Below are positions 28,601-37,404 of a stretch of DNA of 64,000 nt, piece after piece (the stretch's first letter is position 1; each line of letters opens with the position of its first letter). This DNA comes from Dethiobacter alkaliphilus (GTDB lineage Bacteria; Bacillota; Dethiobacteria; DTU022; UBA8154): positions 198,552-262,551 of the forward strand of contig JAENYV010000005.1 of assembly GCA_016841605.1 (NCBI GenBank), written 5' to 3'. Under the pieces are notes generated by a model. That model saw only the letters and a list, made by a program, of their open reading frames with translations. It did no database searches and was not told the origin of the DNA. The position numbers were made by a program, and so were the translations under genes.

Positions 28601-31600
28601 TAATTTTAACGGTAACTGTGTAGCTTATGCGGGGGTAGGGGAAACTACCGCCGTTACTCTCGATCTTGAACCGGAAAAGATGAAGCTTAAGGGTATGCTG
28701 GGGGCCGTAGAAGAAGAAATATACGGCGGTGAAAACGAAGAATACAGGGATTACCCTGTGGCAGGTAAAGAGGTTGAGATCCGTGCTTCGGAATATTACC
28801 GGGAACATACCCCTGATGGCGACCAGGTATTTACGGTTGTCACTAATGACGACGGCGTATTCCAGGTCGAGCTATATCCCGGTCTTTACGGGGTTAAGGT
28901 CAATGATATGGAGGACTATTGGGGGCACTCGGTTAAAATTAACCGGTATGACTATGAATACCATTACGGGTGGCCTTATTATCAGCTGTGGCCCTATAGC
29001 TTCGCTTCAGCCCGGGCCTATATGTCTCAAGAGGAAGACTATTCGCATAATGATACGACCGCGGACCTTGCAGGCATGGCCCTTTCATCGGGAGAGGATC
29101 TTACCGCCAATTTCACAGTGCGCAAAAAACGGTTTAATACATCCCATATTAATTGTTATATGGGGGAAAAAGATCCGACGGCCATTCAGGTCGTTTCCAT
29201 CGACAGGAGGGGCGATACGCCGGAACTAAAGACCATCGGTTACAATGATCTGAAGAATAAAGCAGGTGGCGGCACGCTGACTCTCAGCGGTCCGGAGAGC
29301 AGGACGGTCAACCTGGCTACTGACGAGCCTTGTTTTACCGGGATTGCTGCTCCGGGGGATTACACCATCAGCCTCTCTCATCCCCGCTATACATCTTCTG
29401 ACCGGCTGTCTTTTTCCTTTTATGATTTCCCTTCGCCCGGCAGGCTGCCGGGTACGGCCTTTCCGGAAGACTATAATACCTGCTCCGATACGGGCAACCC
29501 CTGGCCCATGCTGCCCTGGTCCCCGGCTGAAAACCTGGAATGCAATATGGAAAATGCCCTGCAGGTTAGCGAGATGATGACCGATGCCCATAAGGTCAGG
29601 GTCTGGAAATCGGTGCAGGTTAGCAGTGACCCGGTAATGTATGATTACGTGGACCAAGGTACAATTTATCCCAGCTTTATCAAGACATCCTATACGGGAG
29701 AGCGGATCTTTAAGCTGAAAAGCAGTCATGATCTGGCCTATGTTCCCAATATGCAGTATGAGGCCTGGTTCTATTGGGAAAAGGGAGGCTGGCTCTTTAC
29801 CAAAGATGGAGATAGTGAGGATACTGACGAGCACTGGTTCAAGCTTAGCAGCGATGCCAACGGGTATCTCAGCGGCGATATCTATATTTTTGGTCTGACT
29901 CCGACGCCGGAAGCAGCTCCACTGGAAATAGCCTATAACCTGGATGTAAGAGCCCTGGATACCGATAATCGCCAAGGACCCCCCCTGTCCGGGGTTACAA
30001 TCACCCTGGAGGATGAAGGAGAAAACCTCACCTCGGGAAATACCTATCCCGAGCAGACCAGACAATTGCAGGTCAGCGATGCCATACACAATATATGGAA
30101 GTATACCGGTAATTACGAAACTGTCGTTGATTATTCCTCTGACGTGCCGCGAGTAACATTGACCGTATATATGGAGAAATCAGTTAATGTAAGGGGTATT
30201 GTTGTGAACAGCGTTACCGGCAATCCGGTGGGAGGAGTCAAGTGGAAGTTATCCAAAGCTTACGGCAATGAGTCCCTCCTCATGGGTGAAGCCGGCGGCC
30301 AGGCAGGTCCCGGTGAGTTTAAAAATCCCGGGTGGGAGACCATGCAAAACCGGGTTTATTTCCTGGACTTTGAGATGCCGGGTTATGAGCCCTACCGGTT
30401 GCGCCTGGATCCCGCCGACGCGGTTGATGACCCGGAGAGCGATGAAGAAGGTCTGCTATCCCATATATTAACCGGTGAGAAGGCTATAAAGATGAAGCCC
30501 CTCCCTCGTCCCACCATTTTAACCAATACTGTGGAGATGGACCGCTTCGGGGCTTTTCTGCCCGGTATAAAAAAGGCCGGCAATCAGCAGACCTTTAATG
30601 CCTTCTCCAACAGTGAAGTGGAAGAACGACTGACGATGAACTATGCTATTCAAGCCAAACCGGCCACTTCTTCGTATACGGTTACCCGGCCCAAGTATGA
30701 TGATGAAAACGGCTCCGCGGGAAGCGAAGAGGTTGTCCTTAACGATGAAATCGCCGAACTGTGGCTGATCGACCGCAAGGCTTTTGAAGACAAGACTTAT
30801 AAAGGTACTCCGATTGATGTGGAAGTGCCGTCTACCGAAGACAGCAAGTATGACCCCCAAAAGCTGCATCAGTGGCTGCAGGCCATCAAGGGAGGCGAGA
30901 CCGGGGGACTGAAAAACGTCTATTATCAACGCATCGATAAAGCCGGTATAACGGTAGTCGGGGATGAGGGTACCCGGAAACTCTCCGGGAAACTGCCCCT
31001 GTGGAAATTGCCCCCCGATGATTTCCGTCCTACCTTTGTGGTGGTGACCAAACTGGGGGCGGTCGAGGTATTCAACTTTGACTATCAAAAAGATAAGGAG
31101 AAAATTTCCAACCTGCCCGATCCCTTCACCACTGATCCTACTCTGGTAGGAATGCGGGTGCCGGAGTGGTTTGCCGGCTATGTGGATTTTATGAGTTATG
31201 GAGCGAAAGCCTCTTCATTATTTGGTGACGCAGCCGCCCAAAAAGTGCAGCAGGTTACTCCCATGGGCAAGGTAATACCGATGCCCACATTTACCTCCGA
31301 TATTCAGCTGCGAGCGGATAAATGCCTGAATTATGTCTATCGGCTGGATATCGGCATGGTGCAGGGAACAAAAACGCCTTCCAAGGGCATGCTGTCGGTA
31401 GCTCCGGGAATGATGGGTTTCCAGGTGTTTGGGGCGATGGAAACCACTCTCAAGGGACCGGATAAGGAATTTTATATTCAATCTGAAGCCGGACTGAGCA
31501 AAAAAGATGCCGTAGATACCAAAAAATTAACCCCCAAGATTTTAAAAAAGGTGGGAGGAGTAGAACTCGATCCCGATCCCACCGGCAGATTTTATCATAT

Positions 31601-34397
31601 TGACGATTATTTCTTCGACAAGGAAAACCAACCTACGCAAAAAGCTGTTGTTAATGGAGGCAGCGGAGAAATTGGTATGAAGGTTTCGGCCAGTGCCTTC
31701 CAGGCCCTGGGTCCTATTCCTAAAGTTGGTTGGGTCTTACTGGCTTTGAAAAAATCGGGTGCGCTGGATATGGGGCTGCAAGTAAAAGGTTTAATTGGCG
31801 TGAGGGGACTATACGGTTATAAAACTGTATTTCCCCGTCAGGTTGAGCATAACACCGGCAGTGGGACGGGATCAGTAATAATACCGGATGACCCCAACCC
31901 CGACCCCGATCCGGTAAAACGCCAGCGGGTACGCAGCTTTGTCGGTGGACTGGAAACCGACAATGTGGTAGCGGCCAGCGAAAGGGCGCAAAATCTTACT
32001 GCAGAGGAAAAAGCAGAGATGGGCATTACCGATACCACTACCAGTTCTCTGGATATTTGCGTTAATTTCGGCACCGGTATTTATGCCAAAGCAGCCGGGG
32101 GATATGTGGGGGCTGAAAGTTCTATTGAAATCGCCGGTGATGACGGTTGGACCCAAAAACCTTCCCTGTTTATCGTGGTTAATACCGAGGGCTATTCACC
32201 TGTCATCAGTCAGATCAAGGGCGATGTACGGGCAACCACCGATGTGTATGTCAAAGCCTGGATTGCGAAAATGAAGAAACGGTATGTGTGGGCCAAAATA
32301 CCCATAGATTTTAAGTTTACTACTGAAAGTACCTTCAATATTATGCCAATGGATGTTGCCGTTGATGAATCCAATCGCCGCGACTTGGAGACATCTCTTT
32401 TCCATGGCCAACCGGAGCTTATGGTTGATCAATTTCTGGAAATAGGAGATTACTCCAGCGACACTACCGGCAGCGGTGTCCTAGCCTATACTGATCTGGA
32501 AACCGCCGGCGGAGATATGCGCCTTATGGCCGGCAGCTACGGCAGCAACGGTAGTTGGAATGATCCTGTCTGCATCGGCAAAAGTGAAGGAGCAATTGTC
32601 AGCCACGATATTATCAAGCTTTCCGGCTCCGACAACTATCTGGCGGTCTGGAGCGAAATAGCCGGCTCTGATGTGGAGAAAACCTGCCCGCCCTCGGTAA
32701 TCAAATATGCAGTGAGTGAGATGGTCTACGGCGAGTGGAGCTGGTCCAACCCGTTGGCCGTAGCCAATCTGAGCGAGGTAGCCACGCAGTTGGAACTGGT
32801 CCGGAACGGTGACCAGGTAGCACTGGTATACATGGCAACCGACGAAGGACCGATGGGAGTTAATTATCGGATTAGCGGTTTGACCTGGGACGGGAACGCC
32901 TGGAGCGGGCCTGTCGATCTGGTAGGCCGCAGCCCCATATACAGTTTTGCTACCTGCGGCACCGATAACATTGCCCTGTCGCCCCTCTGGATTGCGTACG
33001 TCAACGATAAAAAGGAGCTCAGAGTCCTGAGCTGGCATAATGCCGGCGTTTCCGCAGAAACTCTACTGGAAGAGCAGGCCGGCTATGACCTGGCTCTGGA
33101 TAACGGCTCTACTGGTGACGCCTTCCTGGCTTGGAGCGGCTCCGAGGAAGGAATAGGATTATATGCCTATAACGATGGGGAATGGAGCGATCAGGGTACT
33201 ATCTTTGACGATTCATTGCCCAATGATCTTGATTTAGAGGTGTTGCCCAACGATGAAATGTTGGTAAGCTGGACAGATTTAACTTCTAGTAGTGTCATGG
33301 CTGGAGTAATAGATAAAGACGGCACGGTTATTAATCCGGTCGGCACAGTAAGCGCTGCGGATAGCGGCAAATATTACGAACCCAGTGTCGTACAGGCGGT
33401 GTATGGCAGCAATGAGGCCGGCGATCTATACTTATTTGTTCTAAATGAAGATGTCGATATGGACCTTAAAGCTTATCTATTAAATTTCCAAGGTGATCAA
33501 CCGGCACTGGAGGGGACCGTAAGTATAAACGGCAACGCTGTAGTTGGGCAAACATTGACGGCAGATACCAGCGGTCTTGCCAACCCAAGCGGAACACTGT
33601 CGTACCAGTGGAAGCGCAACGGTACCGTAATTGCTGATACCGTTGATGACACATATGTACCGGTTGCAGAAGACATTGGCTGTACTATTACAGTAACAGT
33701 TGCTGCTTCAGAAAATTCAGGCACCATAACTTCTGAACCGACGGAACAAATAACAGATGCAGGCGGTCCGGAGCCATCCCATTTGGCTGATCTGAGCTCG
33801 CTGACACTGAGCAGAGGAACATTGAGTCCTCCTTTTGCAGCCCAGATAAATAACTATACTGCCGGCGTACCTAACTCCGTCTCTGAGATAAGTGTTGTTG
33901 CCGGCGTTTATGATAGCCGGGCTACACTTTTCGTCAACAATATTTCGGTTGCAAGTGGAACTAATTCGCCGGATATAAGTCTGGATGAGGGTGACAATTC
34001 TATTGAGGTAAAGGTGATTGGAGCAGATGATAGCACCAAAATCTATACGGTTACAATAACCCGGGAAGCCCAGGACGAATGTTTCATTGCCACAGCTGCC
34101 TATGGCTCCAAACTCTCCGGGCCTGTTACGTTACTGAGGAAATTCCGGGATCAGTATCTGCTGACCAATAGTCCGGGCACCATATTAGTGAACCTGTACT
34201 ATCATTATTCACCGCGGATTGCCGAATATATTGCCGGTAGAGAAAATCTTAAATTTCTAGTGCGAGTTGGTCTGGCACCGGTTATTGGAATGGTATATCT
34301 AGTCTATAATCCGGGATTTGCTTTGCTGGTAGCGGCGCTGTTTGGCCTGATGATGACGGTATTATACCGGAGAAAGCGGAGGCCCAGGAAAGTTTAG
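25635..34397 (+). CDS. Giant secreted multi-domain surface protein, copy 1 (CFI-box C-terminus)
   Basis: About 2,920 residues. Start TTG at 25635 with GGTGGAG at 25621-25627; copy 2 also begins TTG-AAA. Signal peptide (residues 1-35, ends ASAG). Residues 50-420 carry GLUG-type repeats (GGLAGY...NCYS) predicted to form a beta-helix. Two Listeria-Bacteroides (InlB B-type) repeats at 430-573 (VTFDSQGG...FAGWYTD). CarboxypepD_reg/Cna_B-like beta modules run through the middle (GYYRLNYVKPGTYTIKAEH). A propeller-like part spans about 2267-2617. An Ig-like domain (SYQWKRNG, about 2623-2710) and a cadherin-like beta-sandwich (2720-2812) follow. The end is a CFI-box (ECFIATAAYGS, LRKFRDQYL), a hydrophobic helix and RRKRRPRK. 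The tail implies membrane anchoring or sorting. Function unknown; adhesion or matrix role is inference. Confidence 0.85.
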   Translation: MKRLDFQKYISVLLALVMFCSIITANFPVQEASAGTSGDWSDFIPANLNLKDVDGVYEVSTAEELAWIAGQVNRAGNTFSGKTVKLLNNIDLSAHYWMPIGYGDDYSSSCFQGTLDGNGKRISGLKIGTAGEPDSNLLYCGLFGRLENGAAIKDLGLEDVKIYARRAESYGGGLAGYIYGYSNGPVTITNCYSTGVISAVGNKANAGGLAGRAHRTILTNSYSEGRIIGGDVADPTYVGGLTGYASYCEILNCYAVSTILAGKHPYAGGLAGYNNYSNIYNSYARGSITLGSAPQSFKTYLGGFAGYTRYGQIVNCYASADIAALEDGMNYSYMGCFTGYWRGTGGRGYWDTSAAYTVNGEGRSPQGDGFDLTNGYLTGLSETEMQDEDFLADLNGGRGDISGAEEWKFLAGRNDGFPMLTDVNDQVKRTVTFDSQGGTEVPAKSVNDGYTIFAPEQEPVRDYYEFAGWYTDETFTTEWDFLQDTVTEDLTLYALWEREKHTVSFDSRGGTFVPVQSVEAGGNKADRPASDPEYTGHVFKGWYSDADCITAWDFDQDLVNDDMILYAGWWEGSGAAINGRITDQDTGLGINRAGVNLTVMGSTYGSQYGYESGQVVQKVKTDDFGYYRLNYVKPGTYTIKAEHAEYYPVQETDFIISDVNRSWDQALVPDEAAEGTFDIYVEVGCVTSGIQLQSVPVKISVKKSFDNTTVQYAAKTDYYGRVHFQGMPRGFYTFSINEGTDKVRGWEGYNSSVIAVNEEITASQWVDCYLKPEYRELNVSVYGYDAVKDLPDQPLGNIVVEATGLDPRDIETEVIPPQVGVTGIKKNEGDNGSAGWNNFMAGKVKFEELIPVSWLLETKHMGYVPAEEYVYTTLNGDLTQDEVRFDLELEPTELMIKFNTPYHDQEMLDGMKVDLAGLESGNTDGIIRTVETEYSEIDDSAFAVFENLLPGDYRITVTDTVYKTVPILVEDTELYDGCNSGTSPKEFWVNFNGNCVAYAGVGETTAVTLDLEPEKMKLKGMLGAVEEEIYGGENEEYRDYPVAGKEVEIRASEYYREHTPDGDQVFTVVTNDDGVFQVELYPGLYGVKVNDMEDYWGHSVKINRYDYEYHYGWPYYQLWPYSFASARAYMSQEEDYSHNDTTADLAGMALSSGEDLTANFTVRKKRFNTSHINCYMGEKDPTAIQVVSIDRRGDTPELKTIGYNDLKNKAGGGTLTLSGPESRTVNLATDEPCFTGIAAPGDYTISLSHPRYTSSDRLSFSFYDFPSPGRLPGTAFPEDYNTCSDTGNPWPMLPWSPAENLECNMENALQVSEMMTDAHKVRVWKSVQVSSDPVMYDYVDQGTIYPSFIKTSYTGERIFKLKSSHDLAYVPNMQYEAWFYWEKGGWLFTKDGDSEDTDEHWFKLSSDANGYLSGDIYIFGLTPTPEAAPLEIAYNLDVRALDTDNRQGPPLSGVTITLEDEGENLTSGNTYPEQTRQLQVSDAIHNIWKYTGNYETVVDYSSDVPRVTLTVYMEKSVNVRGIVVNSVTGNPVGGVKWKLSKAYGNESLLMGEAGGQAGPGEFKNPGWETMQNRVYFLDFEMPGYEPYRLRLDPADAVDDPESDEEGLLSHILTGEKAIKMKPLPRPTILTNTVEMDRFGAFLPGIKKAGNQQTFNAFSNSEVEERLTMNYAIQAKPATSSYTVTRPKYDDENGSAGSEEVVLNDEIAELWLIDRKAFEDKTYKGTPIDVEVPSTEDSKYDPQKLHQWLQAIKGGETGGLKNVYYQRIDKAGITVVGDEGTRKLSGKLPLWKLPPDDFRPTFVVVTKLGAVEVFNFDYQKDKEKISNLPDPFTTDPTLVGMRVPEWFAGYVDFMSYGAKASSLFGDAAAQKVQQVTPMGKVIPMPTFTSDIQLRADKCLNYVYRLDIGMVQGTKTPSKGMLSVAPGMMGFQVFGAMETTLKGPDKEFYIQSEAGLSKKDAVDTKKLTPKILKKVGGVELDPDPTGRFYHIDDYFFDKENQPTQKAVVNGGSGEIGMKVSASAFQALGPIPKVGWVLLALKKSGALDMGLQVKGLIGVRGLYGYKTVFPRQVEHNTGSGTGSVIIPDDPNPDPDPVKRQRVRSFVGGLETDNVVAASERAQNLTAEEKAEMGITDTTTSSLDICVNFGTGIYAKAAGGYVGAESSIEIAGDDGWTQKPSLFIVVNTEGYSPVISQIKGDVRATTDVYVKAWIAKMKKRYVWAKIPIDFKFTTESTFNIMPMDVAVDESNRRDLETSLFHGQPELMVDQFLEIGDYSSDTTGSGVLAYTDLETAGGDMRLMAGSYGSNGSWNDPVCIGKSEGAIVSHDIIKLSGSDNYLAVWSEIAGSDVEKTCPPSVIKYAVSEMVYGEWSWSNPLAVANLSEVATQLELVRNGDQVALVYMATDEGPMGVNYRISGLTWDGNAWSGPVDLVGRSPIYSFATCGTDNIALSPLWIAYVNDKKELRVLSWHNAGVSAETLLEEQAGYDLALDNGSTGDAFLAWSGSEEGIGLYAYNDGEWSDQGTIFDDSLPNDLDLEVLPNDEMLVSWTDLTSSSVMAGVIDKDGTVINPVGTVSAADSGKYYEPSVVQAVYGSNEAGDLYLFVLNEDVDMDLKAYLLNFQGDQPALEGTVSINGNAVVGQTLTADTSGLANPSGTLSYQWKRNGTVIADTVDDTYVPVAEDIGCTITVTVAASENSGTITSEPTEQITDAGGPEPSHLADLSSLTLSRGTLSPPFAAQINNYTAGVPNSVSEISVVAGVYDSRATLFVNNISVASGTNSPDISLDEGDNSIEVKVIGADDSTKIYTVTITREAQDECFIATAAYGSKLSGPVTLLRKFRDQYLLTNSPGTILVNLYYHYSPRIAEYIAGRENLKFLVRVGLAPVIGMVYLVYNPGFALLVAALFGLMMTVLYRRKRRPRKV

Positions 34398-34595
34398 TAT
34401 GGGAAAAAAGTCACCAATTTCCGGCATATTGGCGTATTATAGTGGTTATAACAAGCAAAAAATAGTAATTAGCGGTGCCATAGGAGGGTTTGAGCCGGGT
34501 GCACGGGGCACTTGGTGCGCTAGGGTGAAGCGCCGGACCGGTGCTTCACCCTACGGCAATATTTGCAAAACAAATAATCTTTAGCTGTCGGTTAA
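34398..34595. other. Spacer after giant gene 1 with a strong hairpin
   Basis: Hairpin at 34522-34552: arms AGGGTGAAGC and GCTTCACCCT with an inner CCGG/CCGG pair, about 15 pairs in all. It lacks a following T-run, so it may be a processing or stability structure for the giant mRNA rather than a plain terminator. The 61-codon open frame overlapping it (34399-34584) is not believed to be a gene. Confidence 0.4.
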
Positions 34596-34901
34596 CCTTA
34601 CATCTATGGTTCCCCGATTTGGTCACCGGATGGAAAACAACTAATTTTAAACATGGCTGAACATGCTCCAAACAATATAGACCTAATCGGAAACCCACAC
34701 AGATATGATTTGGAAACTGGAAAGTTAGTAGAACTGATTACACCAGTTAGCGGAATGGTCGAGACCGTTGCCACAGCTTGGTCTTCTGATGGTGACAAGA
34801 TATTAATCAACTTTATAGATCAAACAACAGTGGAATGGTTGTACTGGGAAATAGATATTCATACAGGGCTGTCAACCGAAAATGATAAAGGAAAGCAGTA
34901 A
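34596..34901 (+). pseudogene. C-terminal remnant of a TolB/WD40-like beta-propeller protein
   Basis: An open frame without a start begins just after a stop at 34593-34595 and reads SPIWSPDGKQLIL, then a strand with AWSSDGDKILINF. The repeated WSPDGK / WSSDGDK motif is the hallmark of TolB-type propeller blades. Only about two blades remain, so the gene has lost its 5' part, perhaps through rearrangement next to giant gene 1. Not expected to be functional. Confidence 0.5.
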
Positions 34902-35287
34902 TAAAATGTTTAAACTCCGGGTTATAATTCGCAATAAGCAGCTACACCAGTTTTAATCAACAGCATAAACAAACCGGCAACTATAGTGGCAACAGCGGGT
35001 ATAAATATTGCGGAAAGCCCCATCGCCATCAGCAAGCCGGGTACAGCAGCAACCAAGATAGCGTTATTCCTCTGTCTAAGCTATTTTTTCAAACCTGCTA
35101 AATAGAGTAAAACTCGACCCTTTCAAGTCCTTTCCGGAAATATAAAAAATTTAAACGATAGAAGGATTTTCTAATTACAAAGAGAATAAATTTGTAAACT
35201 GTACTATTTATTTCCATGAAAAATTGTCAAAAAACTATGACGAATATGCTTTAATTAAAATTATAAAAACCGGAGTGGTAACAGCTA
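34902..35287. other. 386-bp spacer with a minus-strand membrane-gene remnant
   Basis: On the minus strand an open frame of about 53 codons (35080 down to 34922) encodes two hydrophobic stretches (AILVAAVPGLLMAMGLSAIF and IPAVATIVAGLFMLLIK), ending AYCEL. It has no start codon or ribosome site and looks like the 3' end of a lost membrane-protein gene. The rest is AT-rich and may hold the promoter of the DUF4157 gene. Confidence 0.35.
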
Positions 35288-36715
35288 GTGCCTGAAGTTC
35301 AACTAAATGCATCACAAAATAAATCAAGAAAAAATACCCAAGTCCGGGATTCGCAAAAAAGTTCGGATAAAGACAAAAGTGTTGCCGCTTATTCAATTAA
35401 TCCGGGTGATATCATAGAAAGGGCGCAGATTAATCCCTCTTCATTATCGGATTATGAAATTATTCAATTACAGCGCACAATTGGAAATGAAGCGGTTTGT
35501 CAGCTTTTATTGAATGATGTTTCCGTAAATAGTGAGTCTGAAACCGGGCATCAGACGAAGGCGGGTAGCACCAGCATACGGAAAGAGAATAATACAGGTC
35601 TGCCTGGCAACCTGAAAAGCGGTATGGAAAATCTCTCCGGCATGTCTATGGATGATGTGAATGTCCATTATAATTCATCCAGGCCTGCAGAGGTCGGGGC
35701 GTTGGCATACACCCAAGGGGTGGATATTTATGTTGCACCTGGACAAGAAAGCTGTCTGCCGCATGAAGCAGGGCATGTAGTGCAGCAAAAACAGGGCAGA
35801 GTACGGCCTACTGTTGATGTAATGGGCATAAAGATTAATGATGATAAAAGGCTGGAAAATGAAGCCGATCTATTAAGCTTCATGCTTAAACATTGGAAAC
35901 AGGCGGATGAGGGGGACTATATCCGGACCGGAAATAACCATCAAGATTTATCACGTAGTTTAGTATTACAAAGGAAACCAATATCATCTGAAGAGGCAGA
36001 AGAAAGACTTAAAGACCGCATGCCTAAACTTTTTGAATCACGTCATGAAATTATTAAATACTGGGACGATGATACAGATACAGGAAATTGCCACGGTTAT
36101 ACAATTAAAGGAGATACAAACACCGATCTATTACCTGATGAACTCATAGAAAAACTTTTACCGGAATCACCTGCACCTGCACCTGCAACTGTAGCTATAT
36201 TTATTTCTGGTGACTCAATAGCCCATTCAGGAAAAATAGAAGGAAATAAATTAATTCATCTTTTAATAGGTATTGGGATACTTAAATCAGAGATAGATAA
36301 AACTAATACCGCTGGTTACACTAAAAGATTTAATTTTCCAGAAGATATGGATGATTTTAAAAATTTTTGGGTACCTATAAATGAAGCTAAGAATTATTAT
36401 TATAAATTGGAAGACGAGATAAAAAAAATGTATGAAAAACTGCCGGACGATAACAAAATACTTTCTCATTATAAGGATTATTATGATTATCCGAAATCTA
36501 AGTATGATTTACAGAGTTATAAAGATCTTACTGAAGAAATGAAAAAAGAGCATGAGGATGTAGTTAATTACTTTCTAAGTAAAGCTAAAAATTTTATAAA
36601 AGGATATTCAAGAGAGCTTTTAGATAATACTGATCCTGAAGATAAATTTTTTAGAGAGCCCTTTGAACTTAACTTGACTACTTCTACAGCCAATGCCAAT
36701 CTTAAAAACAATTAA
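35288..36715 (+). CDS. DUF4157 (eCIS-core) protein with predicted papain-like C-terminal module
   Basis: 475 residues, GTG start with GGAG about 12 bases upstream. Residues 104-172 are a DUF4157 domain: LPGNLKSGMENLSGMSMDDV, VHYNSS, ALAYTQG, DIYVAPG, and the zinc-protease-like HEAGH at 159-163. This domain marks proteins tied to extracellular contractile injection systems and is often followed by variable toxin modules. Here the C-terminal part (about 230-475) has GNCHGY with Cys268 and IAHSGK with His313 in a VAIFIS strand context, the layout of papain-like cysteine hydrolases (prediction). A PAPAP linker separates pieces. The C-terminal half is visibly AT-richer than its neighbours, a sign of transfer. 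No injection-system genes are in the window. No signal peptide. Confidence 0.7.
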   Translation: MPEVQLNASQNKSRKNTQVRDSQKSSDKDKSVAAYSINPGDIIERAQINPSSLSDYEIIQLQRTIGNEAVCQLLLNDVSVNSESETGHQTKAGSTSIRKENNTGLPGNLKSGMENLSGMSMDDVNVHYNSSRPAEVGALAYTQGVDIYVAPGQESCLPHEAGHVVQQKQGRVRPTVDVMGIKINDDKRLENEADLLSFMLKHWKQADEGDYIRTGNNHQDLSRSLVLQRKPISSEEAEERLKDRMPKLFESRHEIIKYWDDDTDTGNCHGYTIKGDTNTDLLPDELIEKLLPESPAPAPATVAIFISGDSIAHSGKIEGNKLIHLLIGIGILKSEIDKTNTAGYTKRFNFPEDMDDFKNFWVPINEAKNYYYKLEDEIKKMYEKLPDDNKILSHYKDYYDYPKSKYDLQSYKDLTEEMKKEHEDVVNYFLSKAKNFIKGYSRELLDNTDPEDKFFREPFELNLTTSTANANLKNN

Positions 36716-36804
36716 TGTCTTTCGAGCAAAAGAGATTAAAGAAATTTGCTATGTTTCAAAAAACGCTTCATTAAACAGAAAAATGATAAAGGAGGTTTAT
36801 AGCA

Positions 36805-37370
36805 TTGAGGAAGTCTTTTTTGAAATCCTATCATTAGTTTTTTCTATTAATAACCGGATGTGCCCCATCACCCACTCCAGAAACTGAATCGCCTCCGGCA
36901 CAAACACAGGATTAAGAAACCCCAGGTAATGAAACACTGAATACATCTACCCAAGAACTGGAAGAAATAGCCGGGGAATAGGAACCTGAAACAGATCCTT
37001 TATACTCCCCAACTCCATCCGGCCAAATCGTCCATTTCATTGATGTCGGCCAGGGTGATGCTATCCTGATCCCAGACGCCAGCAAAACATCCTCGTTGAT
37101 GGTGGAGAACGTGGAGACACAGTAGTCAATTACATAAAAGCCCAGGGTAATTACGTCGCTCGACTTGGTCATAGGGACCCACCCTCATGAGGATCACATA
37201 GGCGGGCTGTAAATGTCCTGCAGACAGTCCTGTGGGCTCAGTGAAATAGGATAAGTAACCACTACCCCAACTGCCGGCATGCTCAAAATATATTGCCGGA
37301 AAATCAAATCTGATTTAACAATGTTCAGGAAGCAAAAAATAAGGGTTATAGCCCGTGCGGCGTTTGTAAG
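36805..37370 (+). pseudogene. Decayed MBL-fold (ComEC/Rec2-like) lipoprotein gene
   Basis: Good ribosome site (AAAGGAGG, 36788-36795) then TTG. The frame reads a lipoprotein start with lipobox LITGC, a Pro/Glu-rich linker, and then GQIVHFIDVGQGDAILI, the entry to ComEC-type metallo-beta-lactamase hydrolases. In-frame stops interrupt it in the leader and linker (TAG near 36835, then TAA, then TAG). A shift follows after AILI: the next frame gives ILVDGGERGDTVVNYIKAQG, and another restores HPHEDHIGGL-like text near 37180. Later text (NVLQT, then NVQEAKNKGYSP) shows decay to about 37370. No functional product is expected. Confidence 0.7.
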
Positions 37371-37404
37371 CCGCCGAATTAAAATATGCTAAGGAGAGAA
37401 AATC

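Noticed and set aside
29226..30089. 287-codon minus-strand open frame inside giant gene 1 (and similar ones at 43352-44125 and 45785-46522 in giant gene 2)
   Set aside because: Antisense shadows of well-supported coding sequence; the paralogue has a matching shadow only because the sense strand is conserved.
34399..34584. 61-codon open frame just after giant gene 1
   Set aside because: It includes a strong hairpin and low-complexity Gly/Arg text, and the ATG has no independent ribosome site.
36693..36887. 64-codon open frame
   Set aside because: It overlaps the end of the DUF4157 gene and the start of the MBL pseudogene in a wrong frame.
36805..37140. Stop-codon recoding in the MBL gene
   Set aside because: Both TAG and TAA occur and frameshifts are also present, so decay explains it better.
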